Of a stretch of 51,109 nucleotides of DNA, positions 44,181-51,109 are shown in pieces. The position numbers were made by a program, and so were the translations under genes. Origin of the DNA: Lysobacterales bacterium (GTDB lineage Bacteria > Pseudomonadota > Gammaproteobacteria > Xanthomonadales > Ahniellaceae). The DNA lies in assembly GCA_016182785.1 (NCBI GenBank), contig JACPFU010000040.1, positions 1 to 51,109 on the forward strand, written 5' to 3'. Every line of letters starts with the position of its first letter. Position 1 is the first letter of the stretch. The notes under the pieces are model-generated. The model had not been told where the DNA came from. It saw only the letters and a program-made list of their open reading frames with translations, and ran no database searches.

Positions 44181-44711
44181 TCAGGTGCGCGGCGGGAACA
44201 CGCCTTGCAGCGCGATGCAGAAGTAGAACGTCAGGTACGGCATCATGTTGTTGTGCGGCTGGTCGCCGCCGGCCGGAGCCGCGGCCGAGCTCGACATCGG
44301 CACTAGCGTCGCGCCTGCCGGTGCCTTGTACATCTGGCCCCCGCCGAACGGCCGCGCCGACAGGTTGCCGATCGGGGAATTGAGGTTCGAGGCGGCCGAG
44401 ATCGAGGCCTGCATGGTGTGCGCGTGGGCCGGGATCTCGGATTCGAGCAGGCTCACCGTCTCGCTGCCGCCGGTCTCGCCCAGATCGTGCAGCGACAGCC
44501 CCGGACCCTGGCCCGGGTGCATCGGCGCCCGCCCCTGCAGGTCGGGCAACGCAAAGTTGCTCTGGCCATTGCCGCCGTAGGTCGTACCAAGCAGCGAGAA
44601 CAGCGCGGTGTTCTGCGAAATCGGCAACAGCTGGCCATCGCACCAGGCCCAACCGCGCGGCGCGAAGTTGAACGGGAAGATGCGGATTTCGGCAACGAAG
44701 GGGTCGGCCAT
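44181..44711 (-). CDS. tail-collar (MdpB-like) protein 3
   Basis: A 176-residue tail-collar domain protein of the type also annotated microcystin-dependent protein MdpB. Family marks: EIRIFPFNFAPRGWAWCDGQ, LLPISQNTALFSLLGTTYGG, NFALPDLQGRAPMHPG, GETGGSE, and the His motif EIPAHAH, then the C-terminal LTFYFCIALQGVFPPRT. In phage fibres this fold trimerises and the H-x-H motif binds metal; here no phage context exists. It lacks a signal peptide, so its route out of the cell is unknown. Ten bases separate it from the next collar gene and from the Tat-signal gene. Confidence 0.9.
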   Translation of the reverse strand: MADPFVAEIRIFPFNFAPRGWAWCDGQLLPISQNTALFSLLGTTYGGNGQSNFALPDLQGRAPMHPGQGPGLSLHDLGETGGSETVSLLESEIPAHAHTMQASISAASNLNSPIGNLSARPFGGGQMYKAPAGATLVPMSSSAAAPAGGDQPHNNMMPYLTFYFCIALQGVFPPRT

Positions 44712-44721
44712 GATCGTGTCC

Positions 44722-45228
44722 TCAGGTGGGGCTCGGGAAGATGCCGTACAGCGAGATGATGAAGTCCACGCACAGATACGGCTGGAAGTTCGTGTGCGGC
44801 TGCGAGCCGCCGGTGGCCCCGCCCGACTGCGGTGCCAGCGCCACCGGCGTCAGGTTCGCCGAGTAGACGCGCTTGGAGGCGTTGGTCACCGCCAGCACGT
44901 TGCCGCCCGGACCGCTGGCGCTGGCGCTGTCGCTGGTCGCGAGCAGCGGATGGTTGTGCGAGGGAATCTGCGCCGTGGTCAGCGTCACCTCCTCGGCGCC
45001 ACCGGTCTCGGCGAGCGTGAACCCGTTGCCCTGGTGGATGGGCACGCGGCCGCGCAGATCGGGCAATGCAAAGGTGCTCTGGCCGTCGCCGCCATAGGTG
45101 GTGCCGATCAGCTGGAACAGGGTTTCGTTCTCGCTGATCGGCAGCAGCTGGCCTTCGCAGAACATCCAGCCCGCGGGGGCGAAGTTGCCCGCGAACATGC
45201 GTATTTCGCCTACGTAGGGTTGCGCCAT
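44722..45228 (-). CDS. tail-collar (MdpB-like) protein 2
   Basis: A 168-residue tail-collar domain protein. Marks: GEIRMFAGNFAPAGWMFCEG, QLLPISENETLFQLIGTTYGGDG, STFALPDLRGRVPIHQG, the ETGGAEEVTL turn, QIPSHNH (H-x-H), and the C-terminal YLCVDFIISLYGIFPSPT. It ends in the same GIFPSPT as collar protein 1, and the DNA at both gene ends is nearly identical, so the copies arose by duplication. The ribosome-binding site GAGGAC lies 6 bases before the start. Confidence 0.9.
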   Translation of the reverse strand: MAQPYVGEIRMFAGNFAPAGWMFCEGQLLPISENETLFQLIGTTYGGDGQSTFALPDLRGRVPIHQGNGFTLAETGGAEEVTLTTAQIPSHNHPLLATSDSASASGPGGNVLAVTNASKRVYSANLTPVALAPQSGGATGGSQPHTNFQPYLCVDFIISLYGIFPSPT

Positions 45229-45238
45229 GGCGGTGTCC

Positions 45239-45754
45239 TCAGGTCGGGCTCGGGAAGATGCCCTGCAGGGCGATGCAGAAGTTCAGCGTCAGGAACGGCT
45301 GCAGGTTCAGGTGTGCCTGGCTGCCGCCCTGGTTGGCGTCGGCGCTGGCCCCCATTGCACCTAGATTCTGCGCCGGCCCGTAGAGCTGGGTGGTGAAGGT
45401 GGCGAAGTTCACGGCGCCGAGCAGGTTGCCGGTCGGTGCGATCTGGTCCGCGGTGTCCTGCGCGCCGTACATCACGTGCGTGTGCGTCGGCAGCTCGGCG
45501 ATGCTGAGCGTGTGCGCCGCCTCGCCGCCGCGTTCGCCGAGCGTGTGCCCGGAGCCGACGTGGATCGGCGTGCGCCCGCGCAGGTCGGGCAGCGCGAAAT
45601 TGACGCGGCCATCCCCGCCGAACGTGGTGCCGAGCAGCGAGAACAGCCCCTGGTTCTGGTTGATCGGCAACAGCTGGCCGTTGCACAGCGCCCAGCCTTG
45701 CGGCGCAAAGCTGAAGCTCATCAACCGGATCTCGGACAGGAAGGGTTCGGCCAT
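45239..45754 (-). CDS. tail-collar (MdpB-like) protein 1
   Basis: A 171-residue tail-collar domain protein, first of the three in transcription order. Marks: SEIRLMSFSFAPQGWALCNG, QLLPINQNQGLFSLLGTTFGGDG, VNFALPDLRGRTPIHVG, GERGGE, ELPTHTH (H-x-H), and the C-terminal LTLNFCIALQGIFPSPT. It begins 27 bases after the end of the giant repeat protein gene, with AGGAGAA just upstream of the ATG, so it is on the same transcript. The adjacency to a giant surface-type protein suggests collar trimers bind to or cap it. Confidence 0.9.
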   Translation of the reverse strand: MAEPFLSEIRLMSFSFAPQGWALCNGQLLPINQNQGLFSLLGTTFGGDGRVNFALPDLRGRTPIHVGSGHTLGERGGEAAHTLSIAELPTHTHVMYGAQDTADQIAPTGNLLGAVNFATFTTQLYGPAQNLGAMGASADANQGGSQAHLNLQPFLTLNFCIALQGIFPSPT

Positions 45755-45781
45755 CGCGGTTCTCCTTGCGTTGGATTCGGA

Positions 45782-48700
45782 TCAGGGGCGGTCGCAGGAA
45801 GCGACGCCGTTGCTCATGTCGATGGTGCCGACCACCAGCGTACCCGCGCCACCCGCGGCGAGGGTGTTGGTCGCAAGCAGGTGCGCGGCGTTCAGGGTGA
45901 CGAGCCCGGTATTCGGCACCTCCTCGTGCACGTGCACGCCGCCGATCTCCTCGTGGTAGGCATCGAAGTAGGTGCCGGGGCTGGGGTTGCCGGAGACGTT
46001 GTTGCCGGTCACCGCCTGGCAGCCGCCGTCCTCGAAGTTGAACACCACGATGCCGCCGAGGAACGCCACCGCGCCATTGAGGCTGTGGCCGCTGACGATG
46101 TTGTTGGTGATCACCGTGTCCAGTTCGGAAACCCCGACGCCGCCGAAGTTCGCGACCTCGATGCCGTCGGCCGCGGCACTGCTGATGTTGTTGTTGTTGA
46201 CCAGCAGGCGCAGGCGGTTGCCATCGTCGTTGGCGCCGAGGATGGCGTTGCTGACCGGTGCCGTCAGCGTGTTCGCATCGACCGTGGCGCGATGCAGCGA
46301 GGTCTCGTCGGAGCCGATGTTGATCACGCCGCCGCCGGCATTGGTGTGGGTGTTGCCGGTGATGGTGCTGACGATGGTCTGGTTGTTGCGTGCCTGCACG
46401 TTCACGCTGCCGGCGCGGTTGGCGATGGTGTTGCTGATGGTGTTGCCGGTGAAGGTGAAGCTGTGGCTGCCGGTCGAGCCGGCACTGCCGCCGAGCTGCA
46501 CCGCGGTCAACGGGATGTTGCTGAAGGTGTTGCCGCCGGTGGCGCTGAAGGTGATCGCACCGCTGCCGGTGGCGCCGATCAGAATCGCATTGCCCGCGGT
46601 CGGGGCGATGCCGAGCGGATAGCTGAACTGCGAGGCGCCGCTGACGTTGATCGCGAGATTGGCGGTGGTCTGGTTGATCTCGACCAGCTCCTCGGCAGCG
46701 CCATTGAAGTTCACGCCGGACAGGTTGAGCGTGCCGGCGAGGTTGTTCAGCTCCATGCCGTCCTCGTTGTCGAGATTGCCCGAGCTGCTGACCGCGGTGT
46801 TGGTCAGGGTCAGGTTGGTGCCGCCGTTGACCAGGATCGCGTCGTTGAGGCTGCCGCTGATCACGAGCGAGGTCAGCACGGTGCCGCTGACGTTGGCCTG
46901 GTCGATGGCATTGCTGGCCGCACCGCCGGTGCCGTTGTTGCTCAGATTCATGAAGGACAGCTGCGGTCCGACCGTGGAGCTGAGCTGGATCGCATCGCCG
47001 ACGCTGTTCTGGATGGTGCCACCGCTGCCGCCGGCACCGGTGCCGGTGACGACCAGCCCGCCGCTGGCTCCGGTGGCGCTCAGCACGATGCCGTTGGTGG
47101 CGCCGTTGGCGCTGACGCTCTGGAAGTTGAGGCCGCCGGCGCCGATCGCGGTGTTGACCACGCTGAGCGCGGTGCCGGTGGTGCTGGCGATGCTGTTGCC
47201 AGTGCCCTGCACGCTGACGGTGCCGCCACCGCTGACGGCCATGCCGCCGCCGCTGGTGCTGTCGATGTCGAGCCCACCGCCGCTGAAGTTGATCGTCGCT
47301 CCGCCGTTGGTCGCCAGCGTCACCGCATTGCTGGTGCCGGTGTTCAGGGTCTTGACCGCGGCGCTGAACGCGATCGTGCCGCCGCTGTTGCTGGCGACGT
47401 TGATGCCGGTGCAGGGACTGGTGCAATTCAAGTTCCCGGACAGCGTGACGTTGCCGGCGGTGCGATTGCTGATGTCGACCAGGCGACCGGCGCTGGTCTT
47501 GGCGACGGTGCCGGCGTAGCTGATCACCGCGGAACCCGCATTCAGGTCGAAGGCCTCGGCGCTGCTGCCGCTGATGGAACCGCCGGCGATGCTGAGCGAG
47601 CCGGTGGCAGAGTCGATGTTGATGCCCTTGCCGGTCGAGTTGGTCGAGGAGACGCTCGTCAGCGAGATGCCGAGCGCGTTCGTGCCGGAGGCGTCGATCG
47701 CGGCGCGGTTGGTGGTCGCGATGCTGCCGCTGGCGATATTGGTGTTGCCGGCGTTGAACAACAGCAATCCGACGCCGGCGGCGTTGGTCACCGTCACCGA
47801 GCTGAAGCTGCGCGTGCCGCCCGCCGAGGACGACTGCAGCGAGATAGCGTCGGAGCCGCCGGCGAGGTTGACCACGGTCGCGCCGAAGTCGAGGTTGGCC
47901 GGGCTGTTGCTGACCAGCAGGCCCTGCGTCGTCGACCCGCTGATGCTGGTGCCGCCGAAACTGAAGGTGCCGCCGACGCTGATGTTCTGCAGCGCCATGC
48001 CCTGCGCGCTGCTTGCGGTCGAGACGACACCGTTGAAGCCGCCCGCGAGCGTGCCGTTGTTGAGGTTCAGCGCCATGCCGGTACCGGTCAGCGCGACCTC
48101 GGCCACGTCGAGCGTGCCGAAGTTGAGGCCGGCGATGTCGGTGGCGGAGTTGCCGATGTCGAAGCCGCGCAGGCGGTGCTGGTTGCCGGCGGTGGCATCG
48201 AGCGTCAGCACGACGCCGGCGCTGCTCAGCACCGGGGCCGGGCCGGCGAGCACCGCGAAGCTGCTGCCGCTGACCGGGGTGACGCCGCTGAACACGGCCA
48301 GTGATTGCGTAGAGCCCTGGCCGATCACGCGCTCGTTGTTTTCGAGCACGGCGGTGACGCTGTGGTTGCCGTCGGCGAAATACAGCGTGTCGCCCGCGGT
48401 GTCGGAAGCGGAGATCGCCGCGAAGGTCGTCGCCGGGCAGGCCTGGGCGCCGGTGTTGTTGCCGGTGCAGGTGGTGCCGACGGCATTGTCGTCGATGAAC
48501 CAGACCAGCTCGCCGGCGGCAAAGGTGAGCGTGACCATCGCGGTGTCGCCGCCGGTGACGGTGTAGAAGAACGTCGCCGCAAGCGGCGCGGCATCGCCGG
48601 CATCGGGGAAGAAGCTGAAGGTACCGTCCGCAGCCAGCACCACGCGCCCGCCGCTGCCACCGGCGGTGATGAAGTTGGTTCCGTTCGGAGCGGTGCCGTT

Positions 48701-51109
48701 GGCGCTGCCGAGGGTGGGACCGAATCCGGTGATGACACCGCTGCCGAGCTGATCGTTGGCATCGACCTCGCCCTGGGTGCCGCTGTTCGCGGCGAACGTC
48801 AGTTGCGGGGTCACGCTGTAGCTGTCGTCGGCGGCGAGCGAGGCGGTGGTGAAGCTGAATGCGAACGGCGCCGGATTTGCCGGCGGGTCGATGGCGTCGC
48901 TGTCGTCGATCTGCAGCGGCACGCCGGTGACGGTGCAGCTGGCGCCGCCGGGCAGGTCCGCGCTCGGGTTCAGCGTGATCACCGCGCTGCCGGAGCCGCC
49001 GACCACTTCGCCGAGGTCACCGGCACCGCAGTCGATGGTGAAGCTGGCCGCGGTCGCGTTCACCGGCTCGCTGAAGTTCAGCGTCAGGTTCGCGGTCGGG
49101 TCGAAGTTCAACGCGCCGCTGGCCGGGCTGCTGCTGACGAAGGCGGGCGCGGCATCGACGGTGAACGCGATCACGCGATCGTCGGCGTCGCCGTCGGTCA
49201 CGTCGCCGCTGTTGTCGCCATCGAGCTGGTTCGGCGGATCGACCGCGTCGGCGTCGGTGATCAGGGTCGATTCGAGCGTGACGTCGCAGGCGGAACCGTC
49301 CGGCAGCGCGCCGGTCGGGGTCAGGGTGATCGTGCTGACGCCGTTCTGCGGCAGTGCCGGGGTGAAGCCCGCTGCGCAGGCCCAGGTGATGCCGCCGGCC
49401 GCGATGTTGACCGACTCGCTGAAGTTGATCGTGATCGTCGCGTTGTTCGCGATCGGTCCGGAGGCGGTGCCGCCGGTGTAGGTCGGGGCCGCGTCGACGG
49501 TGGTGTAGGAGAACGCGAAGTCCGCCACCATGGTGTCCGGCGGGTCGATCGCGTCCTGGTCGCTGACCTGCGCGGCGAACACGGTCGCGGTGCAGGTTTC
49601 GCCCTGCGCGAAGTCCGCGTTCGGATTGATCGTGAAGCTCGCCGGCCCGCCGCTGACGACGGTGTCGGCGAAGTTGCGCGTGCCGGAGATCGGGCAGACG
49701 ATCTGGAACCAGTTGCCGGCGACGTTGACCGCTTCGCTGAAGGTCACGCTGACATTGGCGGCGACGGCCACGGCGGTGGCGCCGTTCGCCGGCGTGGTCG
49801 CGTTCACGGTCGGCGCGGCGTCGATGTTGATGGTGAAGGTGTCGCTGTCGGACTGGGCGCCACCGCTGCCGGTGTTGCCGTTGTCGCTGGTCAGCACCGT
49901 CACCGCGGCGCTGCCGCCGCCGGCACTGACGAAGCTCAGCGACTGCAGCGTCGCGTTGACGTCGGCGACGACATCGGTGATCGAAAGCGTCGCGGTGCCG
50001 CTGCCGACGACCACGGCGCCATTCGCCGCGGTCGCACTGAAGGTGCCGAGCGTGGTGCTGAGCGTGGTGGTGACGTTGCCGGCGCCGGCATCGACATCGG
50101 CGATGGCGACGGCATTGCCGCTGCCGCTGTTCAATGCCAGGGCCACGCTGACGCCGGTGGTCTGCGTCGCCGGCACGCTGTTCACCGGCGCGTCGTTGAC
50201 GGCGTTGATGGTGAAGCTCGCGGTCGCGGTATTCGACAGCTGCAGCGCGGTCACGGTGTACGAGAACCCGGCGGCGCCGCTGTAGTCGGGGCTGCCGGTG
50301 ACGCCGACCGTGCATACGCCGGCGGCGCAGGCACAAGGCGTGCTCACGCTGACATTGCTCGGCGCGCTCAACGCGCAACTGGTCGCGAGATCGCCTTCGA
50401 CGTCGCTGTAGCTGAGCGTGATCGTGCCGGCACTGTCTTCGTTGAGCGCGGGCGGCGTGAGGTTGGCCGCGACCGGCGGATCATCGACCGCGGTCACGTT
50501 GATGGTGAAGTTCTGGATCGCTGAGGTATCGACGCCACCGTTGGCGACGCCACCGTCGTCTTGCAGGCGCAGGCCGAGGTTGGCGACGCCGCTGGCATTG
50601 GCGACCGCGGTGAAGCTGACGATGCCAGCCGCCGAGACGCTGGGCTGCACGCTGAACAGGCCGGCGTTGTCGTTCGAGGTGACGGTGAAGGCGAGCGTCT
50701 GGCCGGACTCGTTCGCCGCACCGGGTCCGATCGCGGTCGCGACCGTCGCGGTCTGCGCGCCGGCATCTTCGGCCACCGTCACCGGGGTCTGCACGGTGAA
50801 CACCGGCACGTCGTTGACCGCGGTGACGTTGATCACGAAGGTCTGCGGCGCGGAGGTGTCGACGCCGCCGTTCGCGGTGCCGCCGTTGTCCTGCAGCGCC
50901 AGGGTGATGGTGGCGGTTCCGTTCGCGTTCGCGGACGGGGTGTAGGTCAGCACGCCGGCGGCGGACACCGCCGGGCCGGCGCTGAACAGCGCGGCGTTGG
51001 TGTTGCCGGTGATGTTGAAGGTCAGCGTCTGGCCGGCTTCGTCCGGCGGGCCGGCGCTGATCGCGGTCGCCCACGGATTCACCGTCTGCGGACCGGCGTC
51101 TTCGAGCAC
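45782..51109 (-). CDS. giant repeat protein: cadherin/Ig-like repeats and parallel beta-helix (N-terminus cut by window edge)
   Basis: At least 1775 residues, continuing beyond the window. Counting from the edge: 1-430, about four cadherin/CHU-type beta-sandwich repeats with linkers such as VINVTAVNDVPVF; 430-790, three SbsA/Big_5-like Ig repeats (VTFSEAVNVA, INFSESVNIA, LNFSEPVNAT) with recurrent Cys; 790-870, a separate beta domain; 870-1710, a long parallel beta-helix of short Gly/Ser/Asn/Thr-rich coils (GNTISNTIA, ITGNTHTNAGG); then a 60-residue tail with the His-rich GGVHVHEE and final SCDRP. There is no beta-barrel, LPXTG or obvious RTX nonapeptide array, so secretion and anchoring are unclear. 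It is probably an extracellular adhesin or matrix protein and opens the collar operon. Confidence 0.9.
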   Translation of the reverse strand: MLEDAGPQTVNPWATAISAGPPDEAGQTLTFNITGNTNAALFSAGPAVSAAGVLTYTPSANANGTATITLALQDNGGTANGGVDTSAPQTFVINVTAVNDVPVFTVQTPVTVAEDAGAQTATVATAIGPGAANESGQTLAFTVTSNDNAGLFSVQPSVSAAGIVSFTAVANASGVANLGLRLQDDGGVANGGVDTSAIQNFTINVTAVDDPPVAANLTPPALNEDSAGTITLSYSDVEGDLATSCALSAPSNVSVSTPCACAAGVCTVGVTGSPDYSGAAGFSYTVTALQLSNTATASFTINAVNDAPVNSVPATQTTGVSVALALNSGSGNAVAIADVDAGAGNVTTTLSTTLGTFSATAANGAVVVGSGTATLSITDVVADVNATLQSLSFVSAGGGSAAVTVLTSDNGNTGSGGAQSDSDTFTINIDAAPTVNATTPANGATAVAVAANVSVTFSEAVNVAGNWFQIVCPISGTRNFADTVVSGGPASFTINPNADFAQGETCTATVFAAQVSDQDAIDPPDTMVADFAFSYTTVDAAPTYTGGTASGPIANNATITINFSESVNIAAGGITWACAAGFTPALPQNGVSTITLTPTGALPDGSACDVTLESTLITDADAVDPPNQLDGDNSGDVTDGDADDRVIAFTVDAAPAFVSSSPASGALNFDPTANLTLNFSEPVNATAASFTIDCGAGDLGEVVGGSGSAVITLNPSADLPGGASCTVTGVPLQIDDSDAIDPPANPAPFAFSFTTASLAADDSYSVTPQLTFAANSGTQGEVDANDQLGSGVITGFGPTLGSANGTAPNGTNFITAGGSGGRVVLAADGTFSFFPDAGDAAPLAATFFYTVTGGDTAMVTLTFAAGELVWFIDDNAVGTTCTGNNTGAQACPATTFAAISASDTAGDTLYFADGNHSVTAVLENNERVIGQGSTQSLAVFSGVTPVSGSSFAVLAGPAPVLSSAGVVLTLDATAGNQHRLRGFDIGNSATDIAGLNFGTLDVAEVALTGTGMALNLNNGTLAGGFNGVVSTASSAQGMALQNISVGGTFSFGGTSISGSTTQGLLVSNSPANLDFGATVVNLAGGSDAISLQSSSAGGTRSFSSVTVTNAAGVGLLLFNAGNTNIASGSIATTNRAAIDASGTNALGISLTSVSSTNSTGKGINIDSATGSLSIAGGSISGSSAEAFDLNAGSAVISYAGTVAKTSAGRLVDISNRTAGNVTLSGNLNCTSPCTGINVASNSGGTIAFSAAVKTLNTGTSNAVTLATNGGATINFSGGGLDIDSTSGGGMAVSGGGTVSVQGTGNSIASTTGTALSVVNTAIGAGGLNFQSVSANGATNGIVLSATGASGGLVVTGTGAGGSGGTIQNSVGDAIQLSSTVGPQLSFMNLSNNGTGGAASNAIDQANVSGTVLTSLVISGSLNDAILVNGGTNLTLTNTAVSSSGNLDNEDGMELNNLAGTLNLSGVNFNGAAEELVEINQTTANLAINVSGASQFSYPLGIAPTAGNAILIGATGSGAITFSATGGNTFSNIPLTAVQLGGSAGSTGSHSFTFTGNTISNTIANRAGSVNVQARNNQTIVSTITGNTHTNAGGGVINIGSDETSLHRATVDANTLTAPVSNAILGANDDGNRLRLLVNNNNISSAAADGIEVANFGGVGVSELDTVITNNIVSGHSLNGAVAFLGGIVVFNFEDGGCQAVTGNNVSGNPSPGTYFDAYHEEIGGVHVHEEVPNTGLVTLNAAHLLATNTLAAGGAGTLVVGTIDMSNGVASCDRP

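Noticed and set aside
44181..45754. Prophage or tailocin based on tail-collar genes
   Set aside because: No structural, lysis, integration or regulatory phage genes are adjacent; neighbours are a giant surface-type protein, an acetyltransferase and DUF6916.
45476..50524. Two long plus-strand open frames (942 and 739 codons), rich in Val/Ala/Gly/Asp/Arg
   Set aside because: They mirror the repetitive giant protein gene on the minus strand; their apparent repeats are produced by its Gly/Ser/Thr/Val-rich codons.

Overview
The window looks like a 51 kb piece of chromosome from a GC-rich Gram-negative bacterium, most plausibly a gammaproteobacterium of the Lysobacterales (Xanthomonadales). The pointers are very high GC with strong GC3 bias, a fused indolepyruvate:ferredoxin oxidoreductase of about 1200 residues, REP-type palindromes built on GGGGTCAGAGTGCATTT, and a cluster of tail-collar/MdpB-like genes. 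This placement is inference; no rRNA or marker gene is present. There are no rRNA or tRNA genes, no CRISPR array and no intact transposase. Genes are packed tightly: no stretch over 300 bases lacks a gene, and the largest gap is about 220 bases.

Layout. 15-1843 (-): two coupled unknown lipoproteins. 2008-4691 (+): glycerol kinase, a DUF1801 protein and a nitroreductase-fold enzyme carrying the iodotyrosine-deiodinase lid residues. 4692-9997 (-): a SWIM/SNF2 ATPase followed by a TPR protein with a degenerate histidine-kinase core. 10096-15813 (+): folE, a hipBA toxin-antitoxin cassette behind an array of evenly spaced operators, recQ overlapping the end of hipA, and a VWA-domain protein. 15870-21506 (-): a self-inhibited Fic enzyme with its own palindrome, and the fused oxidoreductase abutting thpR. 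21614-25463: an orphan ParA-type ATPase, an MFS pump, and a LytS/LytTR two-component pair. 25493-30194 (-): YqhA-like membrane protein, saccharopine-dehydrogenase-like reductase, alpha/beta hydrolase and a CASTOR/POLLUX-like channel protein.

30333-35186: a DUF3014 protein and a small membrane protein whose ends are formed by REP palindromes, an FkbM-type methyltransferase coupled to a secreted amidohydrolase, a small secreted protein and a short SPFH protein. 35294-42057 (-): five genes, each overlapping the next by exactly 4 bases: REC/PAS/GGDEF/EAL regulator, OppC-type permease, double ABC ATPase, rsmC and rsuA. This couples c-di-GMP signalling, peptide-type transport and 16S rRNA modification in one transcription unit.

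42853-51109: the most unusual block. A giant secreted repeat protein (cadherin-like and Ig-like repeats, then a long parallel beta-helix, N-terminus outside the window) is followed on the same strand by three tandem tail-collar/MdpB-like proteins, a Tat-signal protein and a GNAT acetyltransferase, and faces a DUF6916 gene. No other phage genes are present, so this looks like a chromosomal surface or extracellular system of unknown function and is my main candidate for an undescribed system.
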